From: Bimastos eiseni
Lineage: Eukaryota > Annelida > Clitellata > Crassiclitellata > Lumbricidae
Direction of reading: 5' to 3'
NCBI GenBank assembly: GCA_959347315.1
Contig: OY365813.1
Location: 32,368,635 to 32,432,634, forward strand
Length of the DNA stretch: 64,000 nt
This document shows positions 1 to 9,338 of this stretch, piece after piece. How positions within the stretch are numbered: position 1 is the stretch's first letter; every line of letters begins with the position of its first letter. Position numbers and translations under genes: made by a program. Under the pieces are notes generated by a model, which did no database searches, had not been told where the DNA came from, and saw only the letters and a program-made list of their open reading frames with translations.

Positions 1-61
1 TTTGGTTGAGATCTTGTTCACATTGCTTGATGGCAAGATAATTATGGATTAGCAGACTTAC

Positions 62-269
62 ATGCAGTGTACACTGGATTGACGAAAGCTGCGGTTGCTC
101 CGTTGGCGACGATTGCGAATACAGAGAAGATGTATTCGATGCTGTTTGGAGCGAAGATGATGACGACTTCTGACTTCTGAATTCCCAGTCTATGAAGACC
201 ACTCGCCAACCGACACACACTCACATCCACCTCCGCATACGTATAACTGCGCCCACTCACACCATCCAC
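62..269 (-). CDS. Acyl-CoA synthetase / 4-coumarate-CoA ligase-like, internal exon (partial gene)
   Basis: One exon of an AMP-binding (ANL superfamily) enzyme, which activates a carboxylic acid as an acyl-adenylate and then usually forms the CoA thioester. The translation reads SGRSYTYAEV, then LASGLHRLGIQKSEVV, FAPNSIEY and ends NPVYTA. This matches the N-terminal part of 4CL and luciferase-like enzymes: the TY..L/V helix, the G(L/I)..GD/KSEVV strand, the .PNS.E(Y/F) motif and the NP.YTA.EL region. Reading on the minus strand, an acceptor (cttcgtag) precedes the first codon and a donor (gtaagt) lies at 56-61, so the exon ends in phase 1 just after YTA. The catalytic P-loop and the remaining exons would lie beyond position 1. 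The exact substrate cannot be told. Confidence 0.75.
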
Positions 270-307
270 CTACGAAGATTTTTGCTTGATTGCAAATCGA
301 TAGCACC

Positions 308-308
<1 letters not shown>

Positions 309-364
<56 letters not shown>

Positions 365-374
365 CACACACACA
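309..374. repeat. (CA)n microsatellite
   Basis: About 32 dinucleotide units with one break near the end. It lies in the intron just upstream (minus strand) of the acyl-CoA synthetase exon. Confidence 0.97.
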
Positions 375-469
375 AGAATCATTTCTTCATATATATATAG
401 ATATCGTATTGTATCGTATTTAACCGTATCGTATCTTTTCTTACCGTATCGTATCGCGTCTTGTTAATT

Positions 470-1495
470 ATATAGCGCCTATTACAGTACTAGCTATTCA
501 GAAGCGCTCTAAGCGTGACAGCCCGAGGAAGTAAGAAAGTCTTCAGGTAACAGTTACAAAGAGATGAGGGTGGGAGCCCGATTAAAAGCTTGCTACGGAT
601 AATGAGGGGCGGCAGGTCATTCCACATATACTTGCAGAAGGGCCAACGGTGGAAAAGGCACGGTATTGATTTATAGCAGCCCTTGCCCGTGAAACAAGAA
701 GATAAAGTCGATCCGCAGACCGGAGAGAGCGGGAGGAGACAGAGGCTTTCGCATTAAGTTGCAGAGATATTTAGGAGCTTTACATCGTTGAGTTCTAAGG
801 ACAAAGAGGAATACCTTGTAATGAATGCGAGATGGAATTGGAAGCCAATGTAGGACGTCGTTGGACGTCGGTCATGTAGGTAGAAATGTGGGAGTAGCGA
901 GGAAGACGTGTTCTTAGCCGACTGCAAGGAAGTTAAGCGCGCCTTGGGATGCCCAGCAAACAGTGAATTGAAGTAGTCAATGCGACAACAGATGAAGGCA
1001 TGGACTATTGTTGTGAATACAGGAGAGAATACAGATCTTCTTATGGCTCTCAGACACCTAAGATGGTAGTAACATGAGCGTGAATAAGGAAGGAATGTCA
1101 GCTGTGTAGAGTAGGTACAGGATGGAGCCGAGGACTGAGCCCTGTAGGAAGCCGAATTCGACTCCAGTCCAGGCCGTTCTGGAATCACCAAGGACAACCA
1201 TCTGGGAGCGATCTGAAAGACATGATTTGAACCAGGCAAGAGGGGGTACACAAAGGCCGCAAGAAAGTTCAAGACGCTGCAGCAAGATTCCATGATCGAC
1301 CATATCGAAGGCTGAGGAAACATCCAAAGCGATAAGTGATAAGTGCGGCTTATCGATGGCTGAGTAGATGTCAGAGAGGAGAGACAAGAGGGCATTTTCG
1401 GTGGACTGTTCAAGACAAGGTAGAAGCTCGATGATATACTCATTTACGTAATCTGAGGCGATAGATAACCCATCAGTCGTCATGATAAGATGCAC
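470..1495 (-). mobile_element. Degenerate LINE (non-LTR retrotransposon) reverse-transcriptase fragment
   Basis: Minus-strand translation in shifting frames gives reverse-transcriptase signatures: LLSDIYSAID, LDVSSAFDMVDHGILLQRL, LAWFKSCLSDRSQMVVLGD, FLQGSVLGSILYLLYTADIP, and later HAFICCRIDYFNSLFAGHPK and LHWLPIPSRIHYK. These are typical of a CR1/Jockey-superfamily-like ORF2. The segment between DIPSLFT and the CRIDYFNSL region is missing, so the catalytic (Y/F)ADD block is absent. Frameshifts confirm that it is dead. The 3' end (about 395-480 on the plus strand) runs into a GATAC-like short tandem, as in LINE tails that end in microsatellites. The exact clade is not assigned. Confidence 0.8.
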
Positions 1496-1889
1496 TTAGA
1501 TTTCCAAATCCTTGAAATCTAAAAGGAAGAAATCAGCGAGTTCTGAGCCGATTTTGAAGCAAGGTAGTAAATTTGAGCCATAGAGTGGCATTCTTTAGGA
1601 GCAGAAAACTGATTAAATGTACTGGAGCCCATAATCACATCATGATAATTTGTGGTCAAAAGTCCATAAAATTATACAGTGGAGTTTCAAATTCCGCTCC
1701 TTTCAGTGATCATTCTCTACCAGTTGCACTATATTGAATTTCATACAACTCTTTAACCTGTCATTCACATCAGTCTTAATGGTTCATTATGAAATTTTTT
1801 AATTGCTCCAGCTTTTTTGGTTTTGTCTAATTGAACACATGGTTGAATGAATAGGCTTAACATAAGCTGGAGTTACTAAATTCTGCATC

Positions 1890-1992
1890 GCTCTGTCTGT
1901 CTGTGTCTCTGTTTGTCTGTCTGTCTGTGTCTCTGTTTGTCTGTCTGTCTGTCTCTTTTTCCCCTCTGTCTCTGTCTGTCTGTCTGTCGAAA
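1890..1992. repeat. (TCTG)n-rich tetranucleotide repeat
   Basis: Imperfect TCTG/TCTC tandem with interruptions. The open frame across it on the minus strand is a repeat artefact. Confidence 0.92.
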
Positions 1993-2082
1993 AGGGTTGT
2001 AGCATGAAAATAAGAAGCAGAAACTTTATAATAGGCATTAAAAGAAATAGGAATACGACGATATAATGAGCTGATGACTGCT

Positions 2083-2215
2083 CTGAATTGTTTGTAGTTA
2101 TGAATTGTAATTCTGAATTGTAATTCTTAATTGCTCTGAATTGTAATTCTTAATTGTAATTCTGATTTGTAATTCTTAATTGCTCTGAATTGTTTATAAT
2201 TGTAATTGTATTGTA
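2083..2215. repeat. GAATTGTAATTCT minisatellite
   Basis: Imperfect tandem of units built from gaattgtaattct and taattgctct. The unit itself is partly palindromic (gaattgtaattc). Confidence 0.8.
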
Positions 2216-2420
2216 ATTTGTTACAAATTCACTGACTGACCAACGCAGTTCGATCAGGTTTTGATCGAATGCCTCCTAGCATGTAGTCGTAAAGTGGTGG
2301 TTTGCTGACACCGACATCGGTAAATGGACTCCTCACCATTTTCTATACCACCTTTGTCTATTAAACAGACAGAGGATTGTTTGGCCTATCAAAGACACAA
2401 GAGTATGACATTATATTATA

Positions 2421-2535
2421 TGATGATGATGATGATGATCATGATGACGACGACCACGACGACGATATCGATGACGATGACGGCGACGACAGCAAGCGAC
2501 GACGATGACGAGGACGGCGATGACGATGTCGACAA
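2421..2535. repeat. (GAT)n/(GAC)n trinucleotide repeat
   Basis: GAT triplets grade into GAC/GACGAT triplets over about 115 bp. No coding signal surrounds it. Confidence 0.9.
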
Positions 2536-2539
2536 TGAG

Positions 2540-4920
2540 CAATGAACTTCTGAAATATTAAAACAAAGATACGTCTATTGTAAAAGCGTCTGTGGCTGCA
2601 ATAAAAAATATTCGACAAAAATAATTGCTTGAGAAATGATCAACAGAACCGTTTAGCGTTTAATTGTTATCACAATTGTTTAATTGATGATCTCTTAAGG
2701 ACTTCACAAACTGATGACAGATGGCGAGAGGTATTTTTTTATTTGCTTGGCCAGGCCCTTCACGCTTCCGTCACCCATTAAATAGCCTGGAAATCTTGAC
2801 TTTGCGCAGACCCCCACGATGTGGAGCATCAGTTGGAAAATGTGCATGGCCGGACCAGTGGCTTGGGAGTCAGTGGTCGGCCGAGGTTCCGAGCTGCTCT
2901 GCAGCATTGGATTGGTATTCATCTCTACTATCTGGTGAATTCGATCTGCTGGGCTGGATCATTTAGCTTCCATGGACGCACCAGATACTGACGGGGGTTG
3001 AGACGAGAACGCTGGTCCAATGCTCCAAGGTGATCCCATTACGAAGGTATCACTTGAAGAGATTTTAAGGTTGAGACGACTCGTCTTATAGAAGTATTCG
3101 TAAAGTGTGCCATGTAACGTCACCTAAGAGCGGTACTCACTTGCAGTTGTCTGATAAAGTTCTCCGTGAAATAATGAAAAAAATAGTCCTGTTAGTCTGT
3201 TACCCTGTGTTTAATACTAGACAATATTAGACAATAAGTCGTACACACGCTAATACGACGGATAAAATTAGACGTTGATATTACAGCCTAGCTTATCCGA
3301 AAATGGTTCAAGGGCATCAAACATTGGATTAGAAGTATTAACAGATAGAAGGAGGAGGATAAGGAGTAGGAGGACGAGGAGGAGGTGAAGAACATTTAAA
3401 TTTATATTACCGTGGCCAACTCAAAGTCCAGACTAGTTGAGAATCGCGCTACGGCCTGACCTCCTTCGGACTCAGTCGGCCAAACTAAACACTGCTGCTC
3501 TGTTTACAGAATACGGGACGATTCATTTGCACAGCAGGGTCGATATTTCACCAGCAAACTTCCGGTTATTAGTATATCATAGACTTGAATCAAAAACGCA
3601 CCCGATCTATAGTCCAAAACGAGGAGCGTACATGGTGTGGCTTCATTCAAACTGGTGATAGATTTTGACTAATAAATGAATTTGTAAAATGAATTGGTAC
3701 GAAGCCTTATAGCTGTTCGCACTCCTGGTTTAAATACTCCAAATAAATCATCGAATAGTAAAACCGAGTCAATGATAATTTAGTCTAATAATTTTTTTAT
3801 AGAACTCAGAGCATAAAAGTCTGTATATAATAAGCCCTAAATAGCGAGATAGTCAATATTATGACGTGTATGGTCAGAGTTTTCAGCAAACAATGTCTCG
3901 TTCCTTTGTTGCCAAGACAAATTCATATGATTATTACGTCACAAGAGAAACTCACATTACGTCATAAATGTCACAATCGGTTGAATATGTTTAGTTTTAT
4001 AAACGCATTGTCGCTAATATAGCGATGTCTTCTCAAGTGTTTCTGGATACAGATTTTGTTTCTTTTAGAAGATTTTCGACGCTTTCGACGTTATAAGCTT
4101 ATCATGTTTGCGGTGAAGTTCACAGTCGGCGTTCACTGGGGATGTTAACGTGGTATACGAAAAGACAATCAATATTTGAATACAATTTTATTGAAATCTT
4201 CTGTGATACTAGTGTGGATATGAAGAATCGTAGTCGGCGATTTGACAGAGAGTTCGTTTGATGTGCGTGTTTAGTAAGAGCTCGATTTTCCACTAAGGCC
4301 TCCAACGTGGAAAACCTTTTGTTAGGTTGTTGACCGACAATTGTTCTATCTAAGATAAGTTCAATTCTATTGTGATCTTGTGTTTATAAAATTTAGAAGG
4401 AAGAAACATTACATGCCGATCGTTAATCGTAATATCCAAACATTTAAAGCGCCTCTTGAGAGCCAATCGCAGGGCATCAATAAAACATCTAGTTGTATGT
4501 AAAAATTCTTTTTATCAGTCCAGCAGTTCTTCTCTTCAAGCAAGAATAGCTCTTGTTAATTCAACATCTGCTTATAAGCAAGAATATTTTTTTCGTTAAC
4601 CAATAATTCTTTATTGTCAACTAGGCCTACTTGTTCATTTTTGTCGGGAACCACGTGTAGTGTCGACCTAGCTCTACTTTCAATAAATTATTTAACAATT
4701 CTGTGCGCTCGAATATGTCTGAAATTTTTTTCAGTAATCTTTAAAATTTGCGATCAAATATAATCAGTAGGTGACGGAAGCGTAAATCGTTTCATCCAGC
4801 TTTTGGCTTATGCGTGAGCGACATTTTGAAGAACTAGATTAAAATAAAATCAGATCGAGGAATACATTTCTTATGCTGGTAAAAATCTGTAACATTACCT
4901 TTATTTTGCTATAGCATCAT
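2540..4920. other. Intergenic stretch, no gene recognised
   Basis: AT-rich DNA. A minus-strand open frame at 2704-2922 and a plus-strand one at 3437-3658 have no recognisable domain, and I did not call them. A purine-rich GGAGGA tract lies near 3350-3390. One TAGGCCTA-type palindrome is at about 4621. Confidence 0.5.
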
Positions 4921-4925
4921 CATTA

Positions 4926-5510
4926 AATTGGTAAAAGTATATTTTAGCGTATTTTATTATACCATGGTGCCTCTAGTGTATTTTAGCGTATTTTTTATTT
5001 GAGGTGACTAGATGTCCAAGTGTAGCTTAAATGGAGACGGGATCAATGAAAAAGAAGAATGGGCATGTAGAAACTGGATTGATGCCAGAAATTATGCTTA
5101 AATGGAAGCTGGATTGAAGAATATATCATGCTTAATTGATGCGAGCATGTCGTTGCGATGGACGTGGAATGGATGTAAACAAGACCTTGAACGCGCGCAA
5201 AAACCCGACAGATTAAAAGAAATATAGCTAAATGGAAGGTGGATCCACGAAGAGAAATATGCATGAATAGAAGCTGAATTTGTGAAAATATCATGCATAA
5301 TTGGAAGTCCAATTGATGACAAAATGCCGTCGCGGTTAAATCTAGTGGAATTTCTTATCAACATTTTGTTTAATTAAATACCCTAAAACACACTTTAAAA
5401 TTTCTTTTGGCGATATAGCTTCCCTTTAAAGCATTATTATTATCATCAAGACAGCTTCTACTTACAAAACACATGATATAACGAAGGAAATAATTAAATA
5501 CACTAAAATA
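4926..5510 (-). repeat. Modular repeat family copy (core units plus GTATTTTAGCG module)
   Basis: The tract 5040-5330 contains several degenerate copies of the core unit (aaatggaagctggattgatg on the plus strand, spaced about 35-40 bp). On the minus strand, 5300-5510 matches a roughly 200-bp unit also present twice near 56.5-57.1 kb: a segment gtattttagygtatttaatt, then a core-like stretch, then gaaattccactagatttmay. At 4930-4980 there is a separate copy of the module gtaaaagtrtattttagcgt that recurs at 5604. No coding potential was found. The open frames seen here are by-products of the repeat. Confidence 0.7.
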
Positions 5511-5528
5511 CACCGCAAGCACACGGGG

Positions 5529-5634
5529 TAATAAAATACGCTAAAATACACTTTTACCATATATACTAGTACGTGTATATGGGTTGACTGCATTATAAAA
5601 AAATGGTAAAAGTGTATTTTAGCGTATTTTATTA
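5529..5634. repeat. Perfect 32-bp inverted repeat (hairpin), 42-bp loop
   Basis: The left arm 5529-5560 is the exact reverse complement of the right arm 5603-5634. The arms carry the module taaaatacgctaaaatac and its complement. The right arm runs directly into the end of the adjacent CCGAA-type element. Confidence 0.92.
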
Positions 5635-5644
5635 TACCATGGTG

Positions 5645-5950
5645 CTTCTGGTGCGTAGCGAATCGCCGAAACCCGAATCCTCGAAACTGATTTCCGCTGT
5701 ATCCCCGAAAACGAAGCTGGATTGATGGAAAGGATTCTGCTCAAATGGAAGCTGGATCGACGAAAAGAATTCTTGCAGAAACTGGATTGATGAATGAATA
5801 GCGCTGTTTAGCTGGATCGATGAAAAGAATTCACGCAGAAGCTGGATTGATGAATAAATCGCGCTGTTTTGAGACAGTTCTGCATTTTTCAATAGTACAT
5901 TGCTGTTTTCGGGAATCGGGCTTTTTGACCTTTTCAGCGTTTTGGGTTCC
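5645..5950 (+). mobile_element. CCGAA-module element (MITE-like), single-arm copy
   Basis: It starts with ggtgcgtagcgaatcgccga and short CCGAA-bearing repeats. Core units follow (gaagctggattgatgraa and catcgatccagc types), and then a segment ending ctttttgaccttttcagcg. The same order appears in both arms of 41131-41663 and, inverted, at 57121-57366. It appears non-coding. The tail flanks a TTTCAGCG end, so it may be a non-autonomous DNA element. No target-site duplication was resolved. Confidence 0.7.
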
Positions 5951-6323
5951 CCATCTAGTAACATAATAATTTGCAAAATCTTTAGAATCATTCATTTTTA
6001 GAAAAATAGTTTTTTTCTCAGAAAATGGTTGATATTCTGTTAATAGCAACTTCCTTCATTGACAGAAGCAGAAGCCTGAAAAACAAATATGCACTGAAAG
6101 AAAATTGACTCATGCTGTGCTTTACTATAGAACTGACGACCATAAGGAACAAACTGTTTCACTACAGTAAATCATCTTGGAAAATTTTGATAAGAATCTG
6201 TGTGTATGCATAATCATAACAGTTTATTTTGGGTACTACATTCTTCAAAACGTCTAACAGCAGCAGAAAGTTAACTTCAGTGCATCAGGAACATAGGGTG
6301 CAGCCACTTTCTTTGCTCAGAAC

Positions 6324-6564
6324 TTGACCCTACTAAAAGAGAAATGCGACTGTGACAATGCAAAAACATGTATACACAGCTGGCAAAACATACAAATGTT
6401 TGTCGGAAATGAACATTTAACATACCGCATTAGAATACATACTGGAGAAAGTCTCTCAAAATGTAATTTGTGTGGAAAAGCATTTCAGTGTGACCATTAT
6501 CCAAAGTAACACACAAGAACTGTATGCCTACTGGAGAAAAGTCATACATGTGCAATTTATTTAG
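6324..6564 (+). pseudogene. Decayed 5' zinc-finger segment
   Basis: Codons 6324-6509 encode a short stretch with the linker HTGES and one C2H2 start (KCNLCGKAF), then stop after CDHYPK. Further on, TGEKSYMCNLF is readable only in another frame, and the frame shifts again before the intact array begins at about 6565. At least two frame breaks separate this part from the downstream finger array, so I read it as disabled 5' coding sequence. An unseen intron is a less likely alternative. Confidence 0.55.
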
Positions 6565-6576
6565 TTGAATAACAAT

Positions 6577-7857
6577 ATGATGGCACACACTGGTGAAAAA
6601 ACATACAGTTGTGAATATTGCAAGAAAACGTTTTTATGGAACAGTAGGTTGAAAAAGCATATGGTTGTCCACACAGGAGTTAAACCATTCAAGTGTGAAT
6701 TGTGTCAGAAAGCTTTCAGGGATAATACAGACCTGAACAGACATTCAAGAACACATTCAGAAGAAAAACCACTTGAATGTCACTTATGCCACAAACCATA
6801 TGCAGGCGTTAGTGCTTTGAGAGAACACATTTGGATTCACATGGGTGACAAAACACATAGTTGTCAGTTTTGTGAGAAAAAATATGTGAGTAGGAGCCAT
6901 TTGAATAAGCATATGGTTGTCCACACAGGATATAAACCATTCAAGTGTGAATTGTGTCAGAAAGCTTTCAGGGATAGTACGGACCTGACAAGACATACAA
7001 GAACACATTCCGATGATAAACCATACAAATGTTTCCTTTGCGACAAATCATTCGCAGACATTTCCTCTTTCAGAGCACATGTGAGGCTCCACACCGGTGA
7101 AAAAATATACAATTGTCAATTTTGTCAAAAAGCTTTTTTATTCCACAGTTATTTGAATAAGCACATGGTTGTGCACACAGGACAGAAACCATTCAAATGT
7201 GAGTTGTGTCAAAAATCTTTTAGGGACAGTACAGATCTGAATAGGCATTCAAGAACGCAATGCCACAAATCACTTACAAGCAGGAAACATGTGAAAGAAC
7301 ACGAGAGAATCCACACTCGAAAGAAACTACATAAAAAAGAACCATTCCAGAACGTGTTCATGCATAGTAGTTCTTTGATTAAGAGCAGTTTGCGAACGTG
7401 CTCTGGAGATAAACCATGTAAATATGATTTATGTTCCAACGATTATACATTTGAGAATGACCTAACCAGGAATTTATTCACACATAATGGAGATAGTGTG
7501 TGCAATGACAACATGTGTGACAAAGGGTTTGAACATATGTGTACTGATGTTCTGGAAGCTATAAATCACACCAACGAGATGACATTCACAGCGGGATTTT
7601 GCTACAGAGGGATTGGAACTGTGAATTGTATGTTTAATCAGGAAATGGCCAACTTAGAAGATGTCGAAATTGAGAGACCATTTGTTTCCAATAATATGCC
7701 TTTTCTAGTGAAACCATACGGATGTGGAGTCTGTGATGAGCTGTTTGAATTTGAAACAGAATTTTTAGAACACTGTTATCAGGTCTGTTTTTTTCCTGTA
7801 GAAAATGACTTTGTCGCATTATTTGAAGATGGATTAAAAAAATGCATTGCCCCATAA
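6577..7857 (+). CDS. C2H2 zinc-finger protein, tandem finger array
   Basis: Probable sequence-specific nuclear DNA-binding protein of about 426 aa from the first ATG at 6577. About eight classical fingers (C-x2-C-x12-H-x3-H) are joined by TGEKP-like linkers: YSCEYC, FKCELC, LECHLC, HSCQFC, FKCELC, YKCFLC, YNCQFC, FKCELC. Fingers repeat as a three-finger block of 84 residues (252 bp): HMVVHTG recurs at 6658, 6910 and 7162. In finger 8 the last His is Gln (RHSRTQ) and the next finger begins inside itself (CHKSLTSRKH), as if a short deletion fused two fingers. Later fingers (about residues 240-330) are degenerate, and the C-terminal 100 residues are not zinc-finger-like. No KRAB, SCAN or BTB domain is visible. 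Because the 5' part is broken, this may be a single-exon remnant or a gene with a shortened N-terminus. Confidence 0.72.
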   Translation: MMAHTGEKTYSCEYCKKTFLWNSRLKKHMVVHTGVKPFKCELCQKAFRDNTDLNRHSRTHSEEKPLECHLCHKPYAGVSALREHIWIHMGDKTHSCQFCEKKYVSRSHLNKHMVVHTGYKPFKCELCQKAFRDSTDLTRHTRTHSDDKPYKCFLCDKSFADISSFRAHVRLHTGEKIYNCQFCQKAFLFHSYLNKHMVVHTGQKPFKCELCQKSFRDSTDLNRHSRTQCHKSLTSRKHVKEHERIHTRKKLHKKEPFQNVFMHSSSLIKSSLRTCSGDKPCKYDLCSNDYTFENDLTRNLFTHNGDSVCNDNMCDKGFEHMCTDVLEAINHTNEMTFTAGFCYRGIGTVNCMFNQEMANLEDVEIERPFVSNNMPFLVKPYGCGVCDELFEFETEFLEHCYQVCFFPVENDFVALFEDGLKKCIAP

Positions 7858-8650
7858 TTTAAAATAGTTTTCAAACTAGACAACTATTATGGAACCTTCC
7901 ATGCTTCTCTGTTTTTTATAGCAGTGTTTAATTGTCAGAGCAATTTTTTAAATTAGGAATGTTAATAATTTATGTAAGTCAAATAATTATATATCCATTG
8001 GAATATTACATATGTGCAGAATAATCCAACATTCCTTTCTTTCCGGCAGACTATGTTAAACCATTGCATATGTTATTTGTTGTGTTAGGAAACTGAAAAT
8101 TATGATACATATTACAAGTTAAAAGTAACGTTGATTTGCTAAGAGAGTTAGTTGGATGTTAAAAATGATGAGTATATAAAATAATTAGTTTGAATGCTGT
8201 TATTTTGGTTATGTTAAATGAAAGAAAAATTTGATTACATTTATTGAATAATTGTCCTTATGGGATCTTTGTGAACATATGATGTATGATTATCCAGTTT
8301 CTAATAATCGTAAAGTCATCAAACGATAGCAATGATTGATAGTGTCAAATTGCACGATCCAAATACCTAAGTAAGCCCTTAAGTAAGCCTGGCCGACTGT
8401 CATGTAGACGATCAGAAAGAGGGAAGACTTGATATGGTAAAATTAAATTAAACTAATTGTTTCTCATCCAACGTTGTATTTTAGAATATTAAATTTAACT
8501 CCCACTTTTTGACATTACTTGATCATATGCGGACGCATATCAGGGTGTAGATTTGCCTTGGACGCACATAGTAAGCACATGATTTGGTTGAAATTGAAGG
8601 AAGGAAATAGGAAGAAAAAATAAATATGAAAAACGGGTGGATGTAATCCA
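7858..8650. other. 3' flank of zinc-finger gene, no gene seen
   Basis: AT-rich sequence without a recognisable coding or RNA feature. It probably includes the zinc-finger 3' UTR. Confidence 0.4.
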
Positions 8651-8654
8651 TAAA

Positions 8655-8895
8655 TGACAGGGAATCTAATTCTAAAGATCCTTTTATTTGGCGAATGGTG
8701 TAAATCAGAGCTTCTAGCAAGAAGCAAAAGGAGACAACAAAAAACCTGGATGGACAATATTAGAGAAGATCTGAGGACAGCGAACGTGGATATGAGAGAG
8801 ACGGTAGAAATGGCTAGAGACAGAACTGTTTGGAGACGTTTCGTTGAGACCTCATCGTCGGCGCAAGCCCGACGAGGAGAGAAAATAATTAAATG
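8655..8895 (+). mobile_element. LINE ORF2 C-terminal fragment
   Basis: The translation reads RRQQKTWMDNIREDLR, then ETVEMARDRTVWRRF and SSSAQARRG. This resembles the C-terminal tail of many metazoan non-LTR retrotransposon ORF2 proteins (K(T/R)W.DNI.EDL ... DR..WR). Only the tail is present, ending in a stop near 8895. It is 5'-truncated, as LINE copies often are. Confidence 0.65.
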
Positions 8896-9211
8896 AAAAT
8901 GTAAATCAGAGCTATATATTTCGGTTATAAATAGCTCTTGTATTAATCCTTGAATATCCTGATCCATAGATGTCGCCCCTATTCAATTTATGTTCGATAT
9001 TTAAATAATGTTTTAAATTAGCTCAAACCAAATTTACTTCAAAAATGAATTACTATTTGACTCTTCTTCAGAATAATGATAATTGAATGAATACATTTTG
9101 TTATATAACAAGGGTTGATTTTTCATACATGACGGATTATGATTTATCAATCATCCACAAACTGTTCATGCAAACATTTTAGTTTCCAGCCCTGTGTTTT
9201 TATAGATCCTT

Positions 9212-9226
9212 GGTTGCTGAGCAACC
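9212..9226. promoter_or_regulatory. X-box-like RFX motif upstream of the WD40 gene
   Basis: GGTTGCTGAGCAACC has arms GGTTGCT and AGCAACC around one base. It fits the RFX X-box pattern GTNRCC-N(0-3)-RGYAAC with one mismatch. It lies 113 bp upstream of the proposed start codon at 9339, the usual distance for ciliary genes. A short upstream ORF starts right after it at 9227 and ends after six codons. Functional use is inferred. Confidence 0.5.
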
Positions 9227-9338
9227 ATGGCGGACATTACTTTTTAAATGTCTAGCTCAGCGCTATAAAAATCATGTCAAGATTTTAAAAACAACTCTCA
9301 AGTAAAAGTTAAACTATTTTGACCGTAAAGGCACCAAA

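Noticed and set aside
1799..2038. Minus-strand frame rich in TDRQTETQ
   Set aside because: Translation of the (TCTG)n repeat.
5632..5991. Open frame rich in SSIQL / FHQSSF phrases (also at 41482-41772 and 57193-57601)
   Set aside because: It is the translation of the CCGAA/core-unit repeat elements; phrases repeat with the DNA unit and the frame differs between copies.
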